The notes beneath the pieces were generated by a model that did not search any database, was not told the DNA's origin, and saw only the letters and a list, made by a program, of their open reading frames with translations. From NCBI GenBank assembly GCA_946060825.1, contig CAMGPO010000038.1, positions 1-8,263 on the forward strand: 8,263 bases of DNA. The letters are read 5' to 3'. Source of the DNA: an uncultured Clostridia bacterium (lineage in GTDB: Bacteria > Bacillota > Clostridia > Oscillospirales > Oscillospiraceae). Numbering within the stretch: position 1 is the stretch's first letter; the number at the start of each line of letters is the position of its first letter. Positions 1 to 6,837 of this stretch are shown in pieces. Made by a program: the position numbers and the translations under genes.

Positions 1-194
1 GCTGGTTCGATCGCATCCGGGAGGAGCTGGTGCGCTGCATCGCCGCCGACAGCACGAAGGGCGCCTATTACCTGGATCTTCTGATGATCGCCAAATATCT
101 GGAGCGAATCGCGGACCATGCGACCAACATTGCCGAGTGGGTGGAGTATTCCATCACCGGCGTCCGTTCAAAGGATGGCGTCACTCCGGAATAA
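1..194 (+). CDS. phoU: Phosphate uptake regulator PhoU, C-terminal fragment
   Basis: This is the 3' end of a gene whose start lies before the window; the reading frame is entered at base 3 and ends with TAA at 192-194, giving 63 visible residues. The visible part has the C-terminal PhoU signature: an LERIADHATNIAEW stretch (E and D of E-R-I-A-D-H are the metal-binding positions of PhoU three-helix bundles), followed by the usual helix end 'YSITG' and a short polar tail. In the known family, stand-alone PhoU is a cytoplasmic protein that links the PstSCAB phosphate transporter to the PhoR/PhoB(P) two-component system and represses uptake when phosphate is plentiful. A pst operon immediately upstream is therefore likely but cannot be seen. 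The next gene, a B6 kinase, starts 18 bases downstream, so co-transcription is probable. It could also be the tail of another PhoU-domain protein, since only one helical repeat is visible. Confidence 0.88.
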   Translation, partial: WFDRIREELVRCIAADSTKGAYYLDLLMIAKYLERIADHATNIAEWVEYSITGVRSKDGVTPE

Positions 195-212
195 CGAGGA
201 GGAACCCATCCC

Positions 213-1025
213 ATGCAAAAGCGAATCCTGTCCGTCCAGGACATCTCCTGCTTCGGCAAGTGTTCTACGGGCGTGGCCCTGCCGGTACTCTCGGCTGCCG
301 GCCACGAGTGCGTCATCCTGCCCACAGCCCTGCTCTCCACCCACACCGGCGGCTTCGAGGGCTACACCTTTCTCGACCTGACGGACGAGATGCGCAAAAT
401 TCTGGCCCACTGGCAGAAGCTTGGCCTGCGCTTTGACGCGGTGCAGACCGGATATTTCGGCAGCCTCGAGCAGATGGCCATTGTCCGGGACTTTGTGGCG
501 GGACGGGAGTTGCTTCGGTTCGTGGATCCGGTGCTCGGCGACCATGGCGGTCTCTACAGCATCTACGACCAGCGGTTTGTGGAGGCCATGCGGGACTTCT
601 GCCGCGGGGCCGACGTCATCACCCCCAACCTGACGGAGGCCTGCCTGCTGACGGACACGCCCTACACCGGGAGCCACGTAGATGACGTGGAACTGGATCG
701 GTTGGCCCGCCGCCTGCTGGAGCTGGGCGTCGGCAAGGCTGTGATCACGGGTATCCGTTTCGGCGAACAGGAGACGGGCATCCTGGCGGCAGACCGGGAG
801 ACCGGCCTGCGGGAGTGCTTCCGGACGCCCTACGTCGATATCTTTTTCCCCGGCACCGGCGACACCTTCGCCTCGGCCCTCTGCGGCAAGCTGATGGCGG
901 GAACACCTTTCCGGGAGGCGGCACAGGCGGCCCTGGATTTCACCTTCCGCAGCATCTGCGACACCGTCCCCACGGACATTCGCTACGGCCTCTGCTTCGA
1001 GCAGGAATTAAAGACCCTCGGGTGA
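213..1025 (+). CDS. pdxK: Pyridoxal/pyridoxamine kinase (ribokinase superfamily)
   Basis: A 270-residue cytoplasmic kinase that should phosphorylate pyridoxal, pyridoxamine or pyridoxine with ATP in the vitamin B6 salvage route to pyridoxal 5'-phosphate. The motifs run in family order: ISCFGKCS near the N-terminus (residues 11-18), the STHTGG substrate-lid region (42-47), QTGYFGS (78-84), the VDPVLGDHG motif (104-112), TPNLTEA (137-143), and the anion-hole/catalytic GTGDTF (214-219) with D217 as the expected catalytic base. Length is normal for PdxK/PdxY proteins. The ATG is preceded by GAGGAGG at 196-202, ten bases upstream, which supports this start. It follows phoU closely and is followed by a terminator, so it is probably the last gene of a phosphate operon. 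Which B6 vitamer it prefers, and whether PdxK or PdxY is the better name, cannot be decided from the sequence; a hydroxymethylpyrimidine kinase is less likely given the motif set. Confidence 0.9.
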   Translation: MQKRILSVQDISCFGKCSTGVALPVLSAAGHECVILPTALLSTHTGGFEGYTFLDLTDEMRKILAHWQKLGLRFDAVQTGYFGSLEQMAIVRDFVAGRELLRFVDPVLGDHGGLYSIYDQRFVEAMRDFCRGADVITPNLTEACLLTDTPYTGSHVDDVELDRLARRLLELGVGKAVITGIRFGEQETGILAADRETGLRECFRTPYVDIFFPGTGDTFASALCGKLMAGTPFREAAQAALDFTFRSICDTVPTDIRYGLCFEQELKTLG

Positions 1026-1110
1026 ACCACGTCTTTTTGCGGTCTCTGCCCACGGGATTCTTTGGCGCGTCGGTTCGCCGCGTCCTACAATCGGAATAAC
1101 ACTTTACTGA

Positions 1111-1144
1111 AAAGGCGGCCCGATGGGCCGCTTTTGGCTTTTTT
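1111..1144 (+). terminator. Rho-independent terminator after pdxK
   Basis: A GCGGCCC / GGGCCGC stem (1115-1121 with 1125-1131) closes a three-base GAT loop. It is extended by a G-T pair and three A-T pairs (1111-1114 with 1132-1135) and is followed three bases later by six T at 1139-1144. It lies 85 bases past the pdxK stop and separates the phoU-pdxK unit from nptA. Confidence 0.88.
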
Positions 1145-1147
1145 GAG

Positions 1148-1230
1148 ATTTCACATGGATTTAAGATTTCTTTGGTTTCAGATTTAAGATGCGTCCTCTA
1201 GGATACAATCAGAAATGTGAAAATCTGAAA
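1148..1230 (+). repeat. Repeat-rich nptA leader (direct and inverted repeats)
   Basis: Several short repeats are packed into the AT-rich stretch before nptA. GATTTAAGAT occurs twice, at 1158-1167 and 1181-1190, 23 bases apart. TTTCAGATTT at 1176-1185 is the exact inverse of AAATCTGAAA at 1221-1230, whose 3' end runs into the nptA ribosome site (AAAGGA, 1228-1233). GATTTCACAT at 1148-1157 is the inverse of ATGTGAAAATC at 1215-1225 apart from one extra A. The last two pairings share 1221-1225 and cannot both form. Whether this region is transcribed leader or operator DNA depends on where transcription starts, which the sequence does not settle. Confidence 0.55.
1204..1209 (+). promoter_or_regulatory. 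Possible -10 box of nptA
   Basis: TACAAT at 1204-1209 matches five of six bases of the sigma-A -10 consensus and sits 32 bases before the nptA start codon. No good -35 box lies at the proper distance (GATTTA at 1181-1186 is the 17-base candidate), so a promoter here would be weak or dependent on an activator. The repeats immediately upstream would then be operator candidates. Confidence 0.3.
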
Positions 1231-1241
1231 GGAACATCGCC

Positions 1242-2993
1242 ATGGATCTCTTCGATGTGCTCAATCTGATCGGGGGCCTGAGCCTCTTCCTCTTCGGCAT
1301 GACGCTGATGGGCAACGCCCTCGAAAAACGGGCCGGCTCCGGCCTCAAGACCCTCCTCTCCCGCCTGACCACCGGCAAGCTGGCCGGGTTTCTGACGGGC
1401 CTCGGCGTCACCGCCGTCATCCAGTCCTCCTCGGCCACCACGGTCATGGTCGTCGGCTTTGTCAACTCCGGCCTCATGACCCTGCGGCAGGCCATCAACG
1501 TCATCATGGGTGCCAACGTCGGCACCACGGTCACGGCCTGGATCCTCAGCCTGACCGGCATCAGCAGCAGCAATCTCTTTGTCAAGCTCCTGAAGCCCTC
1601 GTCCTTCACGTCGGTTCTGGCGCTGATCGGCGTTGTCCTGTTTATGATGGGTAAGACCAGCCGGAAAAAGGACACCGGCACCATCCTCCTGGGATTTGCG
1701 ACCCTGATGTTCGGCATGGAGACCATGTCCGGGGCCGTCGCCGGTCTGCGGGAGGTGCCCCAGTTTGCCAGTATTCTTCTGATGTTCTCCAACCCTGTCC
1801 TCGGCGTCCTGGCCGGCGCGGTGCTGACGGCCATCATCCAGTCCTCCTCGGCCTCCGTCGGCATCCTGCAGGCGTTGGCCTCCACGGGGCAGGTGACCTA
1901 CGGCACCGCCATCCCCATCATCATGGGCCAGAATATCGGCACCTGCGTGACAGCCATGATCTCCTCCGTCGGCGCAAACAAAAACGCCCGACGGGCGGCT
2001 ATCGTTCATCTCTGCTTCAACATTATCGGAACCGGCGTCTGGCTGACGGTCTTCTGCCTGCTGAACGCTTTCCTGAAGTTCAGCTTCACGGCCAATCCCG
2101 TGGATCAGCTCGGCATCGCCGTGGTGCACACGGTGTTCAATCTGCTCTGCACAGCCCTGATGCTGCCGGCCTCCGGCCTGCTGGAGAAGCTGGCCTACCA
2201 CCTGATTCCCGACCGGAAAACGGTGGAGCTGCCCACGGAGTTGGACGAGCGTCTGCTGGCCACCCCGTCCATCGCTGTCGAGCGGAGCAAGGTTGTCAGC
2301 GAGGCTATGGCAACGGTATCGGCTCACGCCCTGCGGGACGCCGTCTCCGTGCTGCGAAGCTGGGACAAGGATAAGGCGGAGAAGATCCGTGCCGCCGAGA
2401 ATCAGGCGGATCACTATGAGGATATTCTCGGCACCTACCTCGTCAAGATCTCGGCCCACGAGCTGAGTGATCGTGACAGCAACGAGTCCGCCAAGCTGCT
2501 GCGGGTCATCGGCGACTTCGAGCGGATCTCTGACCACGCCGTCGGCGTGCTGGAGGCAGCGGAGGAGATCCGGGAGAAGGGCATCCGGTTCACGGAGGAG
2601 GCCCGGCGGGAGATGCGCATCCTGACGGATGCCGTGGACGAGTGCCTCGATTTGACTCTCTCAGCCTTTCTCCACGACGATCCGGCGACGGCCTCCCGGG
2701 TGGAGCCGCTGGAGCAGGTTGTCGACCAGCTCAAGGAGCAGCTCCGTTCCCGGCACATCCTTCGGCTCCAGCGGGGCGAGTGCTCCATCGAGGCCGGCTT
2801 CGTCTGGTCGGATCTGCTGACGGATCTCGAACGGGTGGCCGACCACTGCTCCAACATCGCCGGCTGTGTCATTGAGATGTCCCATGCGAGCCTCGACCTC
2901 CACGCTTATCTCAGCGGCGTCAAGGCCGGAAGCCGCAGTTTCCTCGACCAATACCAGAACTTTGCCAGAAAATACGCTCTGGTCGAAGAGTGA
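1242..2993 (+). CDS. nptA: Na+/phosphate symporter (NptA type) with C-terminal PhoU-like domain
   Basis: A 583-residue inner-membrane Na+/Pi cotransporter of the PF02690 family. Two inverted membrane repeats are visible, each with the diagnostic QSSSA motif (residues 61-65 and 200-204) followed by a glycine-rich motif (GANVGTT 90-96; GQNIGTC 229-235). These pairs form the expected sodium and phosphate binding region. Roughly eight hydrophobic segments span residues 5-311. From about residue 345 to the end the protein is soluble and helical, with two PhoU-like motifs, ERISDH (427-432) and ERVADH (530-535), so the cytoplasmic tail is a PhoU-type bundle, a known architecture in this family. The chosen ATG has AAAGGA eight bases upstream. 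The gene is monocistronic, framed by terminators at 1111-1144 and 2996-3029. The PhoU-like domain suggests feedback control of uptake by phosphate status. Phosphate as the substrate is inferred from the family. Confidence 0.93.
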   Translation: MDLFDVLNLIGGLSLFLFGMTLMGNALEKRAGSGLKTLLSRLTTGKLAGFLTGLGVTAVIQSSSATTVMVVGFVNSGLMTLRQAINVIMGANVGTTVTAWILSLTGISSSNLFVKLLKPSSFTSVLALIGVVLFMMGKTSRKKDTGTILLGFATLMFGMETMSGAVAGLREVPQFASILLMFSNPVLGVLAGAVLTAIIQSSSASVGILQALASTGQVTYGTAIPIIMGQNIGTCVTAMISSVGANKNARRAAIVHLCFNIIGTGVWLTVFCLLNAFLKFSFTANPVDQLGIAVVHTVFNLLCTALMLPASGLLEKLAYHLIPDRKTVELPTELDERLLATPSIAVERSKVVSEAMATVSAHALRDAVSVLRSWDKDKAEKIRAAENQADHYEDILGTYLVKISAHELSDRDSNESAKLLRVIGDFERISDHAVGVLEAAEEIREKGIRFTEEARREMRILTDAVDECLDLTLSAFLHDDPATASRVEPLEQVVDQLKEQLRSRHILRLQRGECSIEAGFVWSDLLTDLERVADHCSNIAGCVIEMSHASLDLHAYLSGVKAGSRSFLDQYQNFARKYALVEE

Positions 2994-2995
2994 GC

Positions 2996-3029
2996 AACGT
3001 CCCCGGAACCACGGTTCCGGGGACGTTTT
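2996..3029 (+). terminator. Rho-independent terminator after nptA
   Basis: A perfect 14-bp stem, 2996-3009 with 3014-3027, closes a CACG loop and runs into TTTT at 3026-3029. It starts three bases after the nptA stop codon. Read on the other strand it also has a short T run, so it may act weakly in both directions. Confidence 0.92.
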
Positions 3030-3030
3030 C

Positions 3031-3068
3031 TGTCATGCTGAGAGAGCGGATGAGACCGAAGAATCTGG
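3031..3068. repeat. Possible short extragenic repeat (TGTCATGCTGAG-type)
   Basis: The stretch starting TGTCATGCTGAG at 3031 and ending CGAAGAATCTGG at 3068 resembles short extragenic sequences that I recall from many bacterial genomes, with a TGTCAT(T/G)CTGAG opening and a CGAAGAATCT close. It lies in the noncoding gap between two convergent terminators, a typical site for such elements. Only one copy is present in the window, so repetition cannot be shown here. The rest of the gap (3073-3120) is AT-rich and shows no gene. Confidence 0.3.
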
Positions 3069-3126
3069 TCGGAGTTTTTAATATATTTCTGCATTTCTAA
3101 TAAAAATGAGAAAATACTGCAAGGGC

Positions 3127-3160
3127 AAATAAAATCCCCGGAACGAAAGTTCCGGGGATT
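3127..3160 (-). terminator. Rho-independent terminator of the nucleoside importer operon
   Basis: A perfect 12-bp stem, 3133-3144 with 3149-3160, has a GAAA loop on the plus strand (TTTC in the transcript). On the minus strand it is followed by TTTTATTT. It lies 22 bases past the stop codon of permease 2 and ends the importer operon. Its stem core is the same as that of the nptA terminator. Confidence 0.88.
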
Positions 3161-3182
3161 CTTCGGAGAATGGATGGGAGCG

Positions 3183-4166
3183 CTATCGTTCTTCCCGGAA
3201 GTAGGGGAGACCGAGGCCTGCCGGGGGCTGATCCTCCTTGCGGCGGCGCATGGAGACGAACACCAGGAGCAGCAGGGTGACCACGTAGGGGATCATCTTG
3301 AATAGCTCCAGGGAACGGCGCTGCAGGCCGGGAATGTAGAGGTACATCCAGTAGCAGACACCGAAGAGGTAGGCGCCCCAGATGGCGTTGAGGGAACGCC
3401 AGGTCGCGAAGATGACCAGGGCGACGGCCAGCCAGCCGAGAGCTTCAATGGTGCCGTCGTTGGCCCAGGTGCCGCCGATGTAGTCCATCGTGTAGTAGAG
3501 GCCGCCGAAGCCGGAGATACCCGCGCCGATGCAGGTGGCGAGGTATTTGTACTTCGTGACGTTGATGCCGGCGGCGTCCGCCGTCGCCGGGTTTTCACCG
3601 ACGGCGCGGAGGTTCAGACCGCTGCGGGTCTTTTTGAGATAGAAGTGGATCAGAATGGCCAGGATGATGGCGGCGTAGGCCATGAAGCCATAGGAGAAGA
3701 GCAGGTAGCCGATGCTCTTCTCTCCGCCGATACTGGCGAGGGCGGGGATGTACTTCCGGAAGGCGCCGGAGGTGACCGGGACGGAGACCTGGCCGACGCC
3801 GCCGGCCAGCTTGTTCAGGCTTCCGCCAAAGAAGTTGGCGACGCCGGAGCCGAAGATGGTCAGCGTCAGGCCGGTGACGTTCTGGTTGCAGCGCAGGGTG
3901 ATGGTCAGGAAGCTGTAAACCAGGCCGCCGAGGGCGGAGGCTGCGAAGGAGCAGACCAGCGCGATCAGAATACAGACGATGGGAATCGGGTTGGGAGTGC
4001 CCAGCTCGTAGAAGAACACGCCGACCAGACCGGCGATAGCGCCGAGGTACATGACGCCGGGCACGCCAAGGTTCAGATTGCCGGCCTTCTCGGAAATGAT
4101 CTCACCGAGGGCGCCGAAGAGAATGACGGTGCCAAAGACGATGGCGGAATGCAGCAGGGTAATCAT
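3183..4166 (-). CDS. nupQ: BMP/Nup-type nucleoside ABC transporter, permease 2
   Basis: A 327-residue integral membrane permease of the BPD_transp_2 family (PF02653), the LivM/RbsC-like class. About eight to ten hydrophobic segments fill the chain. The family motif near the N-terminus reads EKAGNLNLGVPGVMY (residues 26-40), and the cytoplasmic coupling loop that contacts the ATPase reads RAVGENPATADAAGI (187-201). The tail is short and charged. The start ATG overlaps the stop of permease 1 as ATGA (4163-4166) and has AGGAGGTG seven bases upstream, so this start is firm. It is the last gene of the importer operon and would pair with permease 1 to form the membrane pore. Purine nucleosides are the likely substrate because the gene order (binding protein, ATPase, long permease, short permease) equals Bacillus subtilis nupNOPQ; substrate is inferred only. 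Confidence 0.9.
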   Translation of the reverse strand: MITLLHSAIVFGTVILFGALGEIISEKAGNLNLGVPGVMYLGAIAGLVGVFFYELGTPNPIPIVCILIALVCSFAASALGGLVYSFLTITLRCNQNVTGLTLTIFGSGVANFFGGSLNKLAGGVGQVSVPVTSGAFRKYIPALASIGGEKSIGYLLFSYGFMAYAAIILAILIHFYLKKTRSGLNLRAVGENPATADAAGINVTKYKYLATCIGAGISGFGGLYYTMDYIGGTWANDGTIEALGWLAVALVIFATWRSLNAIWGAYLFGVCYWMYLYIPGLQRRSLELFKMIPYVVTLLLLVFVSMRRRKEDQPPAGLGLPYFREER

Positions 4167-5296
4167 TTGTCGGCACCTCCTGTTTTTGCACCGCGGAACT
4201 TCACGCGGTAGTTGACGAAGAATTCGCTGCCCAGCACGAAGAAGAGAATGATGCCGGAGATGATCTGGGAGACGTACTCGTTCATGCCGAAGGAAGAGGC
4301 GATTTCCGTTGCGCCCTTATCCAGGAACACGATCAACGCCGCAAAGACCAGCATGACGTAGGTGTTCATGCGGGAGAGCCAGGCGACAATGATGGCGGTG
4401 AAGCCGCGGCCGCCGGCTGTCTGGGTGGAGATGGTGTGGGACGCGCCGGAGACAGCCAGGAAGCCGGCCAGACCGGCGATTGCGCCGGAGAGAGCCATGG
4501 TCCGGATGTAGACCCGTTTGACGCGGATGCCGGCGTAGCGGGCCGTATTCTCCGAATCGCCGACGACGGAGATCTCATAGCCGTGCTTGGTCTGGCGCAG
4601 GTAGATAAGGACCAGCGTGGCGACCAGAAGGACGATGATGACGTTCCAGCCGAAGTCGGTATTGTAGCCCTCGGAGAAGAGGTTGGGCAGCCAGCCCACC
4701 TTGGTCTGGCGGTTGATAACGCCGACCGAGTTGGAGCCCTTCGGATTCTCCCAGGTGGCCACGAAGAAGGCCGTGAGCTGGATGGCGATGTAGTTCATCA
4801 TCAGGGTGAACAGCGTCTCGTTGGTGTTCCAGCGGGCCTTGAAGAAGCCGGGGATCAGGCCCCAGATGCCGCCGGCGACGATGCTGGCGATGATCATGAC
4901 CAGGAACAGCAGGGGCAGCGGCAGGCTCTTGAAGTAGATCATGCAGGCCGCGGTGGCGATGCCGCCGACCAGAACCTGACCCTCCGCGCCGACGTTCCAG
5001 AACCGCATGGCGAAAGCCGGGGCCAGGGCGCAGGCGATGCAGAGCAGCGTCATGGTGTCGCGGACGGTGACCCAGGTGCGTTTCGACGTGCCGAAGGCGC
5101 CCTGCCACATGGAGACGTAGATTTTCAGCGGGTTGAGCTTGACGATGGCGTAGATGACGATGGCGGAGACAATCAGCGCCAGAATCAGACCGATGACGCG
5201 GATGCCCCAGGCCTTCCAGACAGGCATCTCGTCGCCCCGCTTTGAGATGCGGATGAAGGGCTCCTGTGCATGGCCCTTACGGGTAATTTCGCTCAT
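4163..5296 (-). CDS. nupP: BMP/Nup-type nucleoside ABC transporter, permease 1
   Basis: A 377-residue integral membrane permease of the BPD_transp_2 family, the longer partner of the pair. A polar cytoplasmic N-terminus of about 28 residues precedes the first membrane helix (about 31-53). Family hallmarks are FWNVGAEGQ (99-107), WNTNETLFTLMMNYIA (156-171) and the coupling loop GDSENTARYAGI (246-257), followed by the glycine-rich GGRGFTAIIVAWLS (295-308). The ATG shares an ATGA overlap with the ATPase stop (5293-5296), and AAAGGAAGGTG lies just upstream at 5304-5314. A start at M24 is possible but has no good ribosome site. Translational coupling on both sides fits fixed stoichiometry of ATPase and permeases. 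The protein should sit in the cytoplasmic membrane and carry a nucleoside delivered by the BMP lipoprotein. Confidence 0.91.
   Translation of the reverse strand: MSEITRKGHAQEPFIRISKRGDEMPVWKAWGIRVIGLILALIVSAIVIYAIVKLNPLKIYVSMWQGAFGTSKRTWVTVRDTMTLLCIACALAPAFAMRFWNVGAEGQVLVGGIATAACMIYFKSLPLPLLFLVMIIASIVAGGIWGLIPGFFKARWNTNETLFTLMMNYIAIQLTAFFVATWENPKGSNSVGVINRQTKVGWLPNLFSEGYNTDFGWNVIIVLLVATLVLIYLRQTKHGYEISVVGDSENTARYAGIRVKRVYIRTMALSGAIAGLAGFLAVSGASHTISTQTAGGRGFTAIIVAWLSRMNTYVMLVFAALIVFLDKGATEIASSFGMNEYVSQIISGIILFFVLGSEFFVNYRVKFRGAKTGGADK
4174..4181 (-). promoter_or_regulatory. Strong ribosome binding site of permease 2
   Basis: AGGAGGTG on the minus strand, fully complementary to the 16S anti-Shine-Dalgarno core, lies inside the end of the permease 1 gene and seven bases before the permease 2 ATG. 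It allows independent as well as coupled initiation. Confidence 0.85.
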
Positions 5297-6837
5297 GCCG
5301 TGGCACCTTCCTTTCTGAACTGGGTCATCAGAAGACCGATCTCTTCTCTGGTTGTCTTTCTGGCGTCCACAACGCCAGAAACCTGGCCGCCGCAGAGGAC
5401 AACAATGCGGTCACACAGCTCCAGCAGCACGTCCAGATCCTCGCCGACGTAGACGACGGCGACGCCTTTCATCTTCTGATCGGTCAGCAGGTTATAAATC
5501 GTGTAGGAGGTGTTGATGTCGAGGCCGCGGACGGCGTAAGCCGTCATCAGCAGCTTCGGTCCGGCAGCGATTTCGCGGCCGACCAGAACCTTCTGGACGT
5601 TGCCGCCGGAGAGACGCCGCACCGGATACTGGATGCCCGGGGTCACGACCTCCAGGTTTTTCCAGATCTCCATGGCGAGCTGGTTGGGATCCTTGCGCTT
5701 CAGGAAAGGGCCGGTGCCCTTTTTCCAACTGCGCAGCATCATGTTGCCGGACATACCCATGGAGCCGACCAGACCCATGCCGAGGCGGTCCTCCGGGACG
5801 AAGGACATGGCGATGCCGGCCTTCCGGATGGCCATGGGATCCATTCCCCGGAGATCCAGCGCCGTACCGTCGTCGGGGATGTACTTGATCTCGCCGGAGA
5901 CGACGGGGTAGAGGCCGGAGATGGCCTCCAGCAACTCCTTCTGGCCGGAGCCGGCAATTCCGGCGATGCCGAGAATCTCGCCGCCCATAGCGGTGAAGGT
6001 GACATCGTCGAGGCGCTTGACACCGTCCTTGTCCACACAGGTCAGGTTTTTGACCTCAAGAACCGGATGGGGATCGACCGGGTCGGGCCGGTTGATGTTC
6101 AGCGCCGTGGCGCGGCCGACCATCATGTCGGTCAGTGACTGCTGGGTGGCCTCTTTGGTCGGCACGTCGCCGATGTACTCACCCTTACGGAGCACCACGA
6201 CGCGGTCGGAGACATCCAACACCTCATGGAGCTTATGAGTGATGATGATGAGGGCTTTGCCGTCAGCCTTCATGTTCCGCATGACGGCAAAAAGCTTGTC
6301 GGTTTCCTGAGGTGTCAGAACGGCGGTCGGCTCGTCCAGAATCAAGACGTTGGCGCCGCGGTAGAGCACTTTGACGATTTCGACGGTCTGCTTCTGAGAG
6401 ACGGACATTTCATAGATCTTCTGATCCGGATCGATGTCAAAGCCGTAGCGCTCGGCGATGACGCGCACCTTGGCGGCGATGGCCTTGCGGTCCAGCTTTC
6501 CCTCCTCGTCCAGGCCGAGAACAATGTTCTCTGCGGCAGTGAACACGTCCACAAGCTTGAAGTGCTGGTGAATCATGCCGATACCATGGTCGAAGGCGTC
6601 CTTGGGCGACTGGATGGAGACCGGCTCCCCGTCGACGAAAATCTGGCCTTCATCCGGATAGTAGATACCGGCCAGCATATTCATGAGCGTGGTTTTACCG
6701 CTGCCGTTTTCGCCCAGCAGGGAGAGAATTTCGCCCTTTTGCAGCTCAAGGTGAACATTGTTGTTTGCGACGACATGGCCAAAACGCTTAGTAATGCCGC
6801 GCATTTCGATTGCGTACTTAGAATCCAAGGCTGTCAT
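5293..6837 (-). CDS. nupO: BMP/Nup-type nucleoside ABC transporter, double-domain ATPase
   Basis: A 514-residue cytoplasmic ATPase with two fused ABC domains, as in NupO, RnsB and RbsA-like sugar and nucleoside importers. Domain 1 is complete: Walker A GENGSGKT (42-49), Q-loop Q91, signature MSVSQKQ (144-150), Walker B LILDEP (165-170) with E169, and switch H201. Domain 2 carries a non-canonical Walker A-like loop GIAGSGQKE (293-301, no GK[ST]), a good signature LSGGN (409-413), and LLMTAYAVRGLD (429-440) where the family usually has LLIAAQPTRGLD; the switch histidine position reads YVGEDLD. A degenerate second site is normal in this family. The ATG at 6837 abuts the purine-rich GGAAAGG, leaving little spacing; a TTG at codon 4 (6826-6828) sits nine bases from the same AGG and could be the true start. 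It overlaps permease 1 by ATGA. A strong promoter lies at 6910-6938. Confidence 0.92.
   Translation of the reverse strand: MTALDSKYAIEMRGITKRFGHVVANNNVHLELQKGEILSLLGENGSGKTTLMNMLAGIYYPDEGQIFVDGEPVSIQSPKDAFDHGIGMIHQHFKLVDVFTAAENIVLGLDEEGKLDRKAIAAKVRVIAERYGFDIDPDQKIYEMSVSQKQTVEIVKVLYRGANVLILDEPTAVLTPQETDKLFAVMRNMKADGKALIIITHKLHEVLDVSDRVVVLRKGEYIGDVPTKEATQQSLTDMMVGRATALNINRPDPVDPHPVLEVKNLTCVDKDGVKRLDDVTFTAMGGEILGIAGIAGSGQKELLEAISGLYPVVSGEIKYIPDDGTALDLRGMDPMAIRKAGIAMSFVPEDRLGMGLVGSMGMSGNMMLRSWKKGTGPFLKRKDPNQLAMEIWKNLEVVTPGIQYPVRRLSGGNVQKVLVGREIAAGPKLLMTAYAVRGLDINTSYTIYNLLTDQKMKGVAVVYVGEDLDVLLELCDRIVVLCGGQVSGVVDARKTTREEIGLLMTQFRKEGATA

Noticed and set aside
1067..1083. Small TTCG-loop hairpin between pdxK and its terminator
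   Set aside because: The stem is only three base pairs plus a bulged extension and has no T run, so it is not a terminator. No other role is visible.
1062..1091. Promoter-like pair TTGGCG and TACAAT, 18 bases apart, after pdxK
   Set aside because: It would fire straight into the terminator at 1111-1144. It could make only a very short RNA, and nothing supports one.
1209..2537. Long open frame of 442 codons on the minus strand opposite nptA
   Set aside because: Its product is low-complexity, rich in G, D, H and Q, as expected from reading GC-rich coding DNA backwards. nptA on the other strand has clear family motifs.
4436..5245. Open frame of 269 codons on the plus strand opposite permease 1
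   Set aside because: Same antisense composition artefact, with no ribosome site; the minus-strand permease is unmistakable.
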